From NCBI GenBank assembly GCA_964247055.1, contig OZ176051.1, forward strand, positions 12,772,001-12,836,000: a stretch of 64,000 bases of DNA. The letters are read 5' to 3'. The position numbers were made by a program, and so were the translations under genes. The notes beneath the pieces are model-generated. The model saw only the letters and a program-made list of their open reading frames with translations. It ran no database searches and had not been told where the DNA came from. Origin of the DNA: Paragordius varius. Taxonomy: Eukaryota; Nematomorpha. Positions 36,421-48,284 of the stretch are shown here, piece by piece (the first letter of the stretch is position 1; every line of letters starts with the position of its first letter).

Positions 36421-37089
36421 GGAGAGATTTGATAACTCATAGTGACTAGGTAGAGATATATTTTGATAAATAGATTATTTTAACAATCAATAAATAAATA
36501 TTCTTCTAGCAAACAATTTTTTTCAAAAATAACTTTTTCTTTTACTTTTACTTTTTTCTTTAGCAATTAAGAGTCTAGGCGCCAGAGGTATCTACACAAA
36601 TATCGGGCTGCATTATTTTTTGGTTTTTTAATCTATTAAGAGCCAAATTCGGGATATATTTTTCAAATAAACGTCAAATTTTGATCAATATTCACACTTT
36701 TTTATTTTTTCATTTTTTACCCTTTTACGAACAAAAAAAGCTGGATATCCTCGGTTTACACTATAAGCGACAAATACATTACTTAATGTCATATTTATGA
36801 TTTTTTAATAAACTGGGCCTAAAAAAGCCTATATATTTTTATTAATATTTTTTAGATGATTTGCTTGAATGTGTATGAGCATTTTTGGAACTGAGATAAT
36901 ATGATTAAACAAAAAGTTATTATAAAACATATACAATCCTGAGCTTTATTTCGAAATAGGGAAAATTCCTTATGTGTAAACGATTTCAGATACTTAGCCT
37001 GTACACTACATATATCTGTATTATTAGGCTAAAAATTATCTATTTTTCAATTTATTAAATTACGACCTAACTAAGATTTAATATTGATA

Positions 37090-37860
37090 TATTCAAAAAT
37101 AGTAGTATATTTTTGATTATTTTTTTATTTAAAAGTTATTATTTAATCCAATAAATATCAGAATATCATAAATAATTACAAAACAATATTTTTAAAAAAA
37201 ATTTGTTACGTGGGCTGCAAAAATCCCAATTTGGCTCTTCTAGGGTTTTTAATTAAACGCAAAAATGCAGATGGCGATAAAATTAATATATGCGAAAGAT
37301 ATTATATACAGTGCATATTTTCAAAAAATACGTCAAACGCTTTAATATTGTAAAAACACTTTTTATATAATTTTGCTCATCATCGCTTAAAATTTTAATC
37401 AAAGAATATTTAATTATTGGTGAATTTTTAATAAACACAATTTTTATTTAACAAAAATTTAAGGACATTTTAATCCAAACTCTGAGGTAATTAATATTTA
37501 GTCAAATTTATAAAAAAGTGTCATTACTGTGTAATTTTGCCAAAAAATATAAATTAAGAAAAAAGTTCCTCATAAAATCAACTGCTATTCTTAGTTTGGG
37601 AAAATTATCAAAAAAATCACACTATAAGTTAAATAATTTTAAAATCACAATCATTAATATCAGAAAAAGTGATATGCTTTATTTTTATAAGATAATACTG
37701 TAATCTCATCACTTTTTCACTTTTTTGTTTACAGTATTAAATAATATTTTAGTAAAATTAATTATAAACATTGTTCTTATTTTTTTAAAGTTTATAATCA
37801 TTATAGTTTGGGCAGCTCCAAAACACGATTGAAACTGATATTAAATCTTACTAGGCTGAT
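37090..37860. repeat. Left inverted repeat arm flanking the eL33-DMAC2 island
   Basis: The inverse complement of this stretch matches about 43690-44995. Shared blocks include TTATTTAATCCAATAAATAT, the GGGCTGCAAAAATCCCAA block, and CATCATCGCT with TAAACACAATTTTTATTTAAC. It ends in GGCAGCTCCAAAACACGATT near 37815, the counterpart of part of the Argonaute-like exon in the right arm. The element type is unknown. Confidence 0.6.
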
Positions 37861-39395
37861 TTCGGACCTAATAACTGAATTAAGAAGTTTTTTAATATAT
37901 TAAGTTTTTCCTAAAATTAAAAATCTTTTTAAAATGCTTATTTACATTTACTAAAATAACATGTTGATTTAAGCGCTTTAACACTTAAATTCGAATTCGG
38001 GTATCTAAATAATCAAGACTAAATTTTAATATATTTAGAAAACTATATGAAATCCCAATTTATTATACCTTTCCTAATAAAAATATAATAGCAAAAAATC
38101 CAAATAAAATTTCATTTAAAAAGTTCCATTTAGTGTTATATTTATTTTAAAGGTAAAGTAGCTAATTATTCTTATTTTATCTAGCAGTGATGATAATAAA
38201 AGTGGATGCATACATATTACGTTGACTAAATTTTTACATTTTGGTTATAAAAATAAGTAATATTAAGTATTTCTATATATTTCACTCCCTTGGATACAAC
38301 ACATTTCTTTGTCCTTCGATTCAAATTCGGGTAGTTGGATACCCAGGTGGAATGAATCGTAACCATGGCAAAAATATGCTTATTTACAACATAAATGAAC
38401 CAAAATATATAAAAAAAATCATTTGAAAATTTTTGATATTGTTTATTTTTAGGCAAAACCTTAATGTAAAAATTTGGTTAACATATGTGTACATTACCTA
38501 ATTATAATACAAAATAAACTTTTTTTTCTGTTTTTATCAATGTTAGATGTGATTCTTAAATAGATTTCATTTTATCTTAAAAATAAAAAAACATGATATA
38601 TTGCAAAAACTTTGCAAAATAAAAATGGCGTCGAAGCAGTTTGATATGGAACTTTTTTTTCAAAACCAAATTTTATTTAGATATTTTTATCTATATAATT
38701 TTGATTAGGAAAGAGGCATTAATCAATTGGAACCGTTTCTTTTATTAGTTTTTTTTAAAATTTGAACTTAAATTTAGTCTGGGGTTAGATACCCCAATTT
38801 AAGTTTAAAATCCCTTGTTCTTCTTTATTTCATAAAGTATTTAATTTTAAAGACAGAGTTATCCAACTAACCTAATTTGAATTGAATTTGTGAATGTGTT
38901 GCATCAAAGTATTAACATTTCGATTCAATTTGGGGTATCTGAATACCCTAGACTTAATTTAAGTTAGGATTTTACTTAAGGAAACGGCTTCAATTTGAAT
39001 GTATGCTTCTATCCTAATAAAAGTTATAAAATATGCCAAAATATCTAAAAAATTTGTTTTGAAAAAATGTTCCATATAAAACTACTTCGACGGCATTTTC
39101 ATTTTGCAAATATCATATTCATTTAAATTTAACACTATACAACATCATTTTAGTGTTTCAAATTAGGGTAGTTAAATACCCCCCATGCCTGTTTAAAATT
39201 AAACTTAGTATTATATAATAAACTAATTTATTTTTTTACTATCATTTTATAGGTTACTAAATAAATTATATTATGAAATGGGGCAGTTATTGTATAATCT
39301 TGAATTGTTAATATCAAAGGTAATCACCTTCACCCTTTTAAAGCGCTTTAATTCAACAACAGATAATTTGGCCTATCAAAGTTCGGTTATCATAT
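37861..39395. repeat. Hairpin-ended ~560-bp repeat, array of partial copies
   Basis: A forward copy spans about 38285-38810. It starts with CTTGGATACAACACA and the GTCCTTCGATTCAAATT tip and ends GTCTGGGGTTAGATACCCCA. A reversed partial copy spans about 38920-39190, starting ATTTCGATTCAATTTGGGGT. Each end carries a GGGGTA...TACCCC palindrome. No coding capacity. Confidence 0.6.
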
Positions 39396-39399
39396 CCTG

Positions 39400-39797
39400 A
39401 TGTCAGAAGTCAGTGTAAAAAAACCGAAAATTAAAACTGGGAGGTTTTTGTTTTTTTTATTTAGATTATATGCTCGTGCTGTCTTTACCGGTTACAAAAG
39501 AAGTTTACGTAATCAACGGGAACATACATCACTTTTACGTGTTGAAGGAGTTTTTAACAGAAAGGACGCCTCCTTTTACCTAGGGAAGAAATGTGCCTAT
39601 ATGTATCGAGTTAAAAGGTATTTTCTAATATATATCTTTAAAGACGAAAAGTGGGTGACAAGGTTATAACTCACAAAATTATTTGGGGTAAAGTCACTAG
39701 GCCACACGGTGTAAGTGGTGCAGTGCGTGCAAAGTTCAAGAAAAATTTACCACCTCAAGCGATGGGAAAACGCATTAGGATTGTAATATTTATATAA
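39400..39797 (+). CDS. RPL35A: 60S ribosomal protein eL33 (RPL35A)
   Basis: Structural protein of the large cytosolic ribosomal subunit. Exons are 39400-39443, 39465-39617 and 39644-39797, giving 116 aa (the human protein has 110). The spliced product contains [53 protein letters not shown], then [20 protein letters not shown] and a C-terminus KRIRIVIFI, all diagnostic of eL33. Both introns are extraordinarily short. Intron 1 is 21 nt (39444-39464) and, being a multiple of three, reads through as FLFFLF; that hydrophobic insert is absent from eL33 proteins. Intron 2 is 26 nt (39618-39643) with a CTAAT branch-like motif. Without splicing the second, the frame stops at 39669. Both interrupt an Arg codon as AG|A. 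The gene converges on the DMAC2-like gene 90 bp away. Confidence 0.93.
39444..39464 (+). other. 21-nt spliceosomal intron in eL33
   Basis: GTTTTTG...ATTTAG. The exon halves GGGAG and ATTATATGC join to restore the conserved KTGRLYARA segment. Its T-rich content leaves little room for a branch site. Confidence 0.8.
39618..39643 (+). other. 26-nt spliceosomal intron in eL33
   Basis: GTATTTTCTAAT...TTAAAG. Removing it restores frame into [17 protein letters not shown]; the unspliced frame ends within 30 nt of it. The TTCTAAT motif could serve as branch site. Confidence 0.88.
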
Positions 39798-39887
39798 TAA
39801 TTTTTAGATGCTTTATCCTTCAAATATATGAGATTACTATCTATGAAATATCAATAAATATTAAATATCAATTTATTCATATTTTGC

Positions 39888-40950
39888 TTATAAATAAAAT
39901 TCGCAATCAGGCATCGATTTCTTTAATAGTGTTTTTAATCTGTTTGATTCAGGCTCATCGTTTAGTTTAAATTCTTTTTGTAATTTTGGGGAATCTTGTA
40001 TCCAAACATGTTTCAATGTATTTTTAAAATAATGCAAACAACTAGCTAAACCACGATATGTTATGTGGGGACAACCGCTGATATCTAATTGAGTAAGGTG
40101 GCTCACTATCGATGGCAATCGCGATAAATATATATCATTAACGTCAGGACATCCCCGCATATATAGTCCTTCAATGTAGTCAAGACCCTTTAAATTTGTA
40201 AGGGCATGGTAATTAAATTTTAAGCCTGATAAATCTAGGCATTGAATGCAACCATCTTTCATAACAAGGTCGCTATCACTTTTGTTTGCATCTAAGAATT
40301 GGTCGTAAAAAATGTTTGTCATATATGCAAAAGGTTGATATGACTGGTTAATTGAGGAGAAAGGCAAAAGGACCGATAAATTCTTAAGTGAAGCGACATC
40401 AGTATTAGGATCAATTTTTTGTACTAAAGATAATCCAGCTTTAAAGGTTTCCATGGGTGATTGCGATTGTTTAGCATGTAATATTGATGTGTACCAATAT
40501 TTTTGATTCCAAAATTTAACAGCACCTCCAAGTTTGAGGGTAAACACGGCTGCATTTAAATCGGCTCCGTATTGTTTTTGTTCTTTCTCCATTTTTCTAT
40601 ATTGAAAATATTTAAAATACTTAATATCTTTTCTTTCAAGTATATTTTTAACTTTGCCGATAATAGCATTATCATATTCCCTAAATGGTAAAGCACGAAA
40701 CATTCCCATTTTGGCACGAAACGTATCTAAAATATGTGCTTCAACTTTCCTAACCTAATAAAAAAATTTACCATTTTTCTGTCGGATCTGGATCGTATTT
40801 AAACGCAATATTTCTTACAATCAAATTTTTAAAAATTGGATGCGGATGGCATAAAGCATGGGTCATGTGTAAAAATAATCTTTCTTTGTCCGTGATGACA
40901 TATTGGGGAGTTTTGTTCTCAAAACTTAATTTTGTGATTAAACTACTCAT
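39888..40950 (-). CDS. DMAC2: DMAC2-like mitochondrial complex I assembly factor
   Basis: Exons 40950-40772 and 40749-39888 on the minus strand give 346 aa. The family (DMAC2/ATP5SL and the related DMAC2L) comprises leucine-rich-repeat mitochondrial proteins; DMAC2 assists assembly of the distal membrane arm of complex I. Diagnostic sequence: AAVFTLKLGGAVKFWNQKYW in the middle, then LRR-like units around ALTNLKGLDYIEGLYMRGCP, HLTQLDISGCPHITYRGLAS and a C-terminal MPDCEFYL. Between them lies an insertion of about 50 residues, including NKSDSDLVMKDGCIQ, not usual in the family. The intron is 22 nt (40750-40771); splicing joins DPDPTEKW to KVEAHILDTF exactly. No classical targeting peptide is obvious, so the true start may be further upstream or the signal atypical. 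It converges on eL33. Confidence 0.82.
40750..40771 (-). other. 22-nt intron in the DMAC2-like gene
   Basis: On the minus strand GTAAAT...GGTTAG. The unspliced frame stops immediately (TGG TAA). Splicing gives a TGG codon across the junction and reopens the long frame. An internal TTAG at 17 nt would give a stop, so the 22-nt form is preferred. Confidence 0.78.
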
Positions 40951-41880
40951 ATATTAGTTAAGATTTATTAGACATTGTTTAGTATTAAATAAAAATTATA
41001 TTGTACAGTTTTGTAACATCTAGATTCTGAACTAGACACAACTTTAAAACACTATTGAAATAAGCTCGATTTAATTAAACATTTTGCTGAATATAAACCG
41101 GTGGCTAATAGAGAGTGTACTAACTGTAAAACAATAATTTAAAAATAAGGAACAATTTGATACTATGACAAATGTTTTCAGTTTCACTGCATGGATCGGG
41201 GGTATAATCTAGATGTATTTATATCATAGTAGTAAATGTTTTAGCATTATTATGGTCTTTTGGTTTTAATCCAGAATTGAAGAATTATTTATCTTTGTGG
41301 TAAGTGCACATTTAAAAATGAAAATCTTTGAGGACAAAACATTTTAAATAGCTAAATGCTCCATTTTAAAAAATATTCCGAAATTTTTTAAAAGCGTAAT
41401 CTCCTTATTATTTGGTTACATAATCTCATGAAGTGCGAGAAATTTGAGACTTTTAGGGCATACATCTTAAAATTAAATTTATTTTTTTACATGTGGATAC
41501 AAAAATTTATATATATAAACAAACTTTGACCTTACGCTCTTACCCAAGAGTAATTTATTTTTTCCTAAAAGCCAAAACTAAAAGCAACATAACTTCATTT
41601 TTCTCTAATTTTGGACTTTACTATATACTATTAAGGACTTAGTGTTGTTGAACCTATATATAAATTTAATCATATAAAAACTCCTATTCAATGGTGAAGG
41701 TAAATATAAAAACCCCCATACCTTGGGTTTTCCCAGCAGAGCATTGTATATCTTTGAAAATATTTTAGCCAAATTTAAAATATCTTCCCTTTAGCCTTTT
41801 TTAGCTCCTTCACACATAAAAAATATTCAAAAATATAACAATGTAAAAAAATCTTTAACTCAAACTTTGCCGCAATTTTT
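40951..41880. other. AT-rich upstream region of the DMAC2-like gene
   Basis: No further exon or repeat boundary recognised. It should hold the DMAC2-like promoter, but I see no definable element. Confidence 0.3.
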
Positions 41881-41979
41881 TTCTATATTATCTAACACTT
41901 GAATACTACACATACATATCCCTTCGATTCAAATTGAGAAAAACAAAAATTTGCTTAAATTTTACCCTTAAAATTATAT

Positions 41980-43652
41980 GAAGACGATATTTTGCAAAAA
42001 TTTTGTAAAATAAAAATGGCGTAAAAGTAGTTTGACATGGAATTTTTTTTATAAACAAAATTTTATTTAGATATTTTGGCATATTTATACAATTTTTATT
42101 AGGATAGAAGCATAAATTTAAATTGGGACCGTTATTTCAGTCATTTTTTAAAAATCCTATCAAATTTAGTCTGGGGTATTTAGCCCCAATTTAAATTGAA
42201 GTGTTAAGATTGTTTAAAAATATATAGTTTTTCCTGAAAATAGCCTGAAAGCTTCCTAAAATGCTGTTTAACATTAACAAAATATACACTTGCTTGCATG
42301 TTGCATTTAGCGTAAATTTTTAATTCAAATTGGGGTATCTAAATACCCCACTTTATATTAATATTTATGAAAAAATACTTAATAAAGTAATTTTAATTTA
42401 AATTTGTGCTTCTATCTAAATAAATATAATATGATTAAGGCAAAATATCTAAATAAAATTTCTTGTAAAAAAGTGTTAGGTCAACCTATGTCAAACTATT
42501 TTTATTTTGCAAAATTATTGCAAAATATCGATCATTTTATTTTAGGTAAAGTTAATGCTAGGTTTTTATTTTAATTACATCTAGCAGTAATGAAAGAGAA
42601 AGTCGTTTGGATTTAGCCGATAAACACATGTTAGGTTGACTAAATTCTTAAATTTGGGTTTTACATTAACATTTCGATTCAATTTGGGGTATCTAAATAG
42701 CCCAGACCAAATTAAATATAAAATTTCAAAAAACTACTGAAGAAAACGGTTCAAATTTAAATTTATGCTTCTATCCCAATAAAATTTATATAAATATGCC
42801 AAAATATCTTGATAAAATTTTGTTTTTAAAAAAAGTTTTATCTCAAACTACTTCGACGCCATTTTTGTATTACAAAATTTTTGCATATCGTCTTGATATT
42901 ATTTTAAGGGTAGAATTAAAGCTAATTTTTTATATATATATCTAACATTGATAGAAACGGGAAAAGCGGTTTATTTTGTATTATTTTTTAATTTTACAAT
43001 TTGACACATGTCACGTTAACGAAATTTCTACCTTTCGGAAATAAGTATAAAGTATTATATAAGATTTTTTATATATTTCGGTTTATTAATGTAAAAGTGC
43101 AAAGTTTTGCCTTTACTTTAATTCCTTCCATACTTTTTGTATTTGATTTTAACAAACCTGAGGTATCCAACTACTCCAATTTGAATCGAAGGACTAAAAT
43201 GAGTGTGTTGTATCCAAGTGTTAAAATAAGTATGATCAAGTTTTGAATATAATTTTAATATATTTCGGTTTATTAATGTATGTATAAGTGCAAATTTTTG
43301 CATGGCTTCAATTTGCTTATTTAATAAAATATTAATTTTTTAACAGGCCTGAGGCATCCAATTATCTAACAATGATAGAAATAGAAAAAGCTGTTCATTT
43401 TGTAGTATTTTTCAATTTTAACATTGCACGCATGCCACTTTGACTAAATTTTTACCTTCGGTTTTAGATTAAAATAAGTAATATCAAGAAATTTTATATA
43501 TTTCGGTTTTTTAATGTTATATAAATGCTATATTTTGCCATCGATTCCTTCCATATTTTATAAAGAATTTAATTTTAAACAGGCCTGGGGTATTCAACTA
43601 CCCCAATTTGAAACGAAGGAGTAAAGGAATGTATTGTATCCAAGTGTTAATT
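41980..43652. repeat. Array of hairpin-ended ~560-bp repeats
   Basis: Partial forward copy about 41985-42215, partial reversed copy about 42310-42590, complete reversed copy 42666-43224, and a partial reversed copy about 43350-43652. The complete copy starts TTAACATTTCGATTCAATTT and ends TATCCAAGTGTTAA. Its hairpins are GGGGTATCTAAATAGCCC at one side and a CTGAGGTATCCAACTACTCC form at the other. Copies alternate in orientation and share ends, as expected from nested or end-to-end insertion. Confidence 0.7.
42666..43224 (-). mobile_element. Complete reversed copy of the hairpin-ended repeat
   Basis: 559 bp from TTAA to TTAA, matching 54591-55153 on the other strand throughout. No open frame. 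It is a non-autonomous element; the superfamily cannot be named from the ends. Confidence 0.65.
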
Positions 43653-43893
43653 CACTCGTTACTTTTAAACCAAAATCTTCCTGATATTTAATATCATCTG
43701 TTTCAATCGTGTTTTGGAGTTGTCCTATATAAACTTTGTATCTAATAAATGAGAACAATGTTTCTAATTGAATTTCAAATATATCTTTTAAAACTGTAGT
43801 TTGTTTATTAGGCACTGGATATAAAACTCCTTTAAAAAGCAAACTAGAACATTGAAAAGGTAATAAGATGTATACATGACATATATTTATTAT
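43653..43893 (-). pseudogene. Argonaute-like exon fragment cut off by a repeat
   Basis: After an acceptor-like TTTTTAG at 43894, an 80-residue frame runs on the minus strand: ...VYILLPFQCSSLLFKGVLYP, then NKQTTVLKDI and KYQEDFGLKVTSELT. The pattern LP..C......G....... followed by (N/K)QTT...K and finally D..Y.EDFGLKVTSELT resembles Argonautes between the end of PAZ and linker 2 (YLPLEVC, NQT, EFGIKV). The frame then enters the repeat tip TTAACACTTGGATAC at 43652, so PIWI is missing. A related short stretch is near 37811-37845 in the opposite arm. It is probably a relic. The similarity is by eye and moderate. Confidence 0.4.
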
Positions 43894-44995
43894 CTAAAAA
43901 TAAGGTAAATCTTTTTCTCCAATTTTAATAATAGCTGTGATTTTAATAAAAATAATATAGTATTACAATTTTTGATAATCTTAAAAAAGAAATAGCGTCA
44001 ATTTAATTTTATGAGGTGTTTTTTATAACTTTATTTTTATTTTTTGACTAAATTACACAGTGACAATAATAATAAATTAATGAAATATATAGATTCGGAT
44101 ATGAAAATTAGGATTACTGATGCTTAAGGCTTTGGCCCTTACGAATATATAAGAAACACCTTTGTGGTAAATGTTCAGTATTATAATATCATAAAATTCG
44201 CGCGTCTCCATATAAATATTATTGGTGTAAGCAGAATCCTTTATTTTAATTATCTAATTATATTAAAAACTACCTAGAAGCAAAACAATGTTTTCTTAAA
44301 AAAACTTTGATGCAGGCTCCAAATTTTTTTTTCGCTATTCCAAAATGGGCTCCTTTAAAATATACGCAAAATTGCAGAGCAGGCGATAAAAAATTTAAAC
44401 ATATGCTAGATGATATAAACTAAAACAATTTTCAAACCTAATATTTTCAAAAATTAATTTTTAATATTTTAGTAAAGCGTACTTTATACCTTTAAGCATG
44501 ATATAAAAACAGTATTTGATTTGGCTAAAAATTTTTATCACCTTAGAATTTCATTAAATTTATGTTAAAGAAAAATTGTGTTTATTTAGAAAAAACCAAA
44601 AAAAAAAATTACCAATGATTGGTAGAAAATAAAAACAAAATCTTAAATTACATTTTGAGCGATGATGGGCGGTTTCAAATAATATAGAAAAGGTGTTTTT
44701 TATAATATATTATAATGGTTTGGGACCGTATCCATCAGGTATAGAAATGATATAAAATAAGCTTCAACAAAACTTTGCTAAAAATTAAATTTTTGAAAAT
44801 AGTATGCATTGTATACAATATCTTTAGCATATTTTAATTTTATCGCACATCTGCATTAGCGAAAAAAATTGGGACTTTCGCAGCCCACATCTAAACCAAA
44901 TTTTTAAAAAATATTTTATTTTTGTGAACAATTTATAATTCTAATATTTATTGGATTAAATAATAACTTTTAAATAAAAAGATAATGCAAAATAT
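43690..44995. repeat. Right inverted repeat arm flanking the gene island
   Basis: Inverted counterpart of 37090-37860, with best agreement at 44873-44995 and around 44560-44700. The arm is longer here, so insertions or deletions have occurred since duplication. Confidence 0.55.
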
Positions 44996-45364
44996 CCCAC
45001 TTCTGTATATATCATATTAAATGTGATTTAATAAAAAGGGATACATTTTAAGAAAATCCAAAAAACATAATATATTGCGAAAATGTTGTAAAATAACAAT
45101 AGCTTTCAAGTAGTTTGATACGGAAACTTTCTCAAAAACTAAATTTTCTTTAGATACATTGGCTCATAAAACTTTCACGCATGTAAACACATGCTTTTAA
45201 TCGAGTGGGAAAGGTATGGTATACCTACCCATCTCTTATCGATCTTTTTACCAAAAACATTGATTTTTACCTTCTCCGAATATTAGAAATAGTTAGATCC
45301 TATTCCTTACATATCCATAACATATTTCCTATTCACATTCTTTCATTCGAAGGACATTCTGCTA

Positions 45365-46162
45365 ATGTTGAAATCACGCAATCTCAGCATCCGCATCGCC
45401 ACATGGAATTTACGCGGATCCTACAAAAACCACAAACTAGATATTGTCGTTAACGAGATGGCTAAGCATAAAATTGACATACTAGGAATTTCATCACACA
45501 TCCCCTCTACCGGAACCTTAGAATTCGACAATCATATTTTGTATTATTCCGGCCACGACTCATCAAAATACAACGGTGTCGGCATAATAATGAACAAAAA
45601 ACTAGCTAACTTATCGGACATTTTTAATCCAATAAATGATCGTATTATCGCAATCCGCATAGAAACAACCCCTCAACCCATTACTATCCTCCAAATTTAC
45701 GCACCTACCTCCTCTTACAGCGATGACGACTGTGAAAAATTTTATAGCGATCTCGACTTGGCGATTTCCCAAATTTCAAAAAAGGATATCATATTTATCT
45801 TGGGCGATTTTAATTCAATCATCGGAACAGACAAAACACCTCCTATGACGGGCGGCATGGGCTTGGGCATAAAAAACGAGAGAGGAGACAGATTGATTGA
45901 ATTTCGTGCTAACCATCGTTTCTTCGTCGCAAACAGCTTTTTTAAACAGCCCAAACGACGTCTATACACATGGCGTTCCCCGTGTCAAAGATACCGTAAC
46001 CAGATTGACTTCATATTAGGTATGGTAAAATACAAAAGTTCATTTCAAAATGTCAAATGCCTACCAGGATCGGATTGCTACAGCGACCACAACCTATTGA
46101 TCGCCAAACTCCGAATTAAATTACAACTTCCTAAAACATCCAAACCCACAAGAACAAGATAA
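45365..46162 (+). pseudogene. LINE endonuclease domain
   Basis: An open frame of 265 codons encoding an APE-type endonuclease, with the catalytic-site segments GDFN and SDH visible. The stop at 46160 lies in the same frame as the downstream linker and replaces a coding codon. Confidence 0.85.
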
Positions 46163-46885
46163 GATTATGATACAATCGACGACAAGTTTAGCACCGCTTT
46201 ATCAAATCGTTTCGATTGTCTTGATCATAATTCCGAAAACTATCAGGATATAAACTTCTTTTGGAACGATATATATACAATCTGCCGAGACACAGCCGAC
46301 GAATTCATTCGGCCTCTCAAACGCAATAAAAATAAAATAAAATTGTCAGCCAAAAGTCTCGAGATCGCAGAAAAGCGTAGAGACTCAAAAACCAAATGCA
46401 AATGGGATAAATACAAACAACTAAACAGTGAATTTCAGAAGAGTGCAAGAGAGGACACAAATAAGTATTATGACCAACTATGTGAAAAATTAGAAACAGA
46501 CGCCAAAAATAACCAAAACCTCTTTGCCCATGCAAACAATATTATTCCACACAAAAAAGTTTTTTATAAGGGACCTATGAGAAACGACAACAACTCAATC
46601 GTCACTGAAAAAGACGAAATTCGCAAACTATGGCACAAACATATAAACAAACTATACAATGTAAATAACCCCCCCAACTATTAACGAACTTACTAAACAA
46701 AAAGAACCACCTATTATGAAAGAAGAAGTGGAACTCGCCATAAAACACTCTAGCACCGGTAAATCAGAGGGCCACAAGGACATCCCTACTGAAATAATAA
46801 AATACATTCCAATCGATATACTCACCAAACTTTTTCAAATCATATTTGAGATGGAAAAATTCCTGAGGATTGGTGTACATCCATT

Positions 46886-47761
46886 ATGATTCCGATTTTA
46901 AAAAAGGGTAACCCAGAACTGTGTGACAACTATCGCACCATAGCGCTCATAAACCAGGTGTCCAAAGTTTTTCTAAAAATAATACAATTTCGTCTAAATT
47001 CCATTCTTGACCCCGAAATATCCACGATTCAGGCTGGTTTTCGAAAAGGTAGAGGATGCCGAGATATGATATGTAACATGAGGTGGATAATCGAGAAACA
47101 CATCGAATTTAACAAAGAATTGCATATGTGCTTTGTCGATTTTTCCAAAGCATTTGATTCCATCCAGCACAATAAACTACGGAAGGCTCTAAAACAACTC
47201 GGAGTATCAACACATTTAATCAACATCATATTTTCAATTTATTCAAATTCCACGGCTATAGTATCCACACCATACGGTATATCTGACCCATGTAGGGTAC
47301 AAGTCGGCCTCCGTCAAGGATGCGTTTTATCACCAATTCTTTTTAACGCATACCTGGAGTGCATTATAAGAAATATCCCACAAACTTACGGCATCAACGT
47401 AGGTGGGAACTTACTTACATCCGTTCACTACGCGGATGATACAGTCTTATTCGCAGACAGTCTAGACACATTATCGCAAGCTTTGCAAGTGTTTACAACT
47501 GAATGCAATAAATTTGGATTAAATATCAATTTCAAAAAAACAAAAGTCATGCAAATAAATCCGGCTCAAACCAATTCAATAATCCTCAACGGCAACCAGA
47601 TCGAAACAGATAGCAGCTACACGTACTTAGGTAGCATTATTAATAATGAAAACAACTCTACGCCTGAAATAAAGCGAAGAATTGCTATTGCTAAAGCAGT
47701 AACTTTTAAATATAAATTTGGATGTCACATGACATTAAACTACAAACCAAAATCAGATTAA
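46886..47761 (+). pseudogene. LINE reverse transcriptase domain
   Basis: A frame of 291 codons with FVDFSKAFDS and HYADDTVLF (the catalytic Asp residues). It is entered by frameshift from the linker, and the downstream thumb/C-terminal part (47762-48192) continues in another frame. Confidence 0.85.
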
Positions 47762-48284
47762 TCAAAGCTACAGTTTTCCCCACATTCATGTATGGGGGGG
47801 AAAGCTGGACACTGAAAAAATATGATGAACGTCTAATAAATTCTTTCGAATTATGGGTTTGGAGAAAACTTCTTTAAACAAAATGGACAGACAAAGTTTC
47901 AAACACCACCATTCTAAATAAAATAAACCCAGAAATGTCACTCCTTGGCAGCTTAACACGGCAAAAACTCTCCTTCTTCGGGCACATCATGAGATCCAGC
48001 TCACTCGAAAAATCACTGATGCTGGGGAAAGTGAGTGGTGCCCGAAAAAGAGGGAGAAGACGAACTCGTTGGATGGATAACATCCTTAAAGAAACCAACC
48101 TATCCTTATCCGACCTAAACACCAAAACCGGAAATCGAAATGAATGGATAAGCTATATTTTCAATGTTGCAATTAGTCGGAATCGACTTTAGCAAACAAC
48201 AACAACAACATTGGCTCAATTATTTAATTTTTAAAAACCCTCTCTTTCAGGGGTTTCTCAAAAATATTAGCTTATAGAGTTAGT

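Larger units (their letters stand above)
33652..37080 (-). repeat. Duplicated segment, copy 2
   Basis: It runs in the same orientation as copy 1 (26700-32015) and inverted to copy 3. It starts exactly at CTAGATGGAAGGACAAGG in the LINE-derived part and loses similarity after about 37080. It carries blocks W, X (frameshifted) and Y. Confidence 0.75.
45200..48214 (+). mobile_element. RTE-type LINE, near full length but inactive
   Basis: An endonuclease domain starts near 45365 (IRIATWNLRG, then IFILGDFNSIIG, RRLYTWRSP, NQIDFIL, CYSDHNLL). Next come a linker and an RT domain (IPILKKGNPELCDNYRTIAL, QAGFRKGRGCRD, FVDFSKAFDS, LRQGCVLSPILFN, HYADDTVLFAD) and the C-terminal GARKRGRRRTRWMDN block. The 3' end is a (CAA)n tail at 48193-48214, as in RTE elements. 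One long ORF is split: an in-frame TAA at 46160, frameshifts near 46672 (poly-C) and near 46855, another near 47720, and a TAA at 47874. It is base-richer in G+C than its surroundings, which fits a fairly recent insertion. The 5' limit is approximate. Confidence 0.9.
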
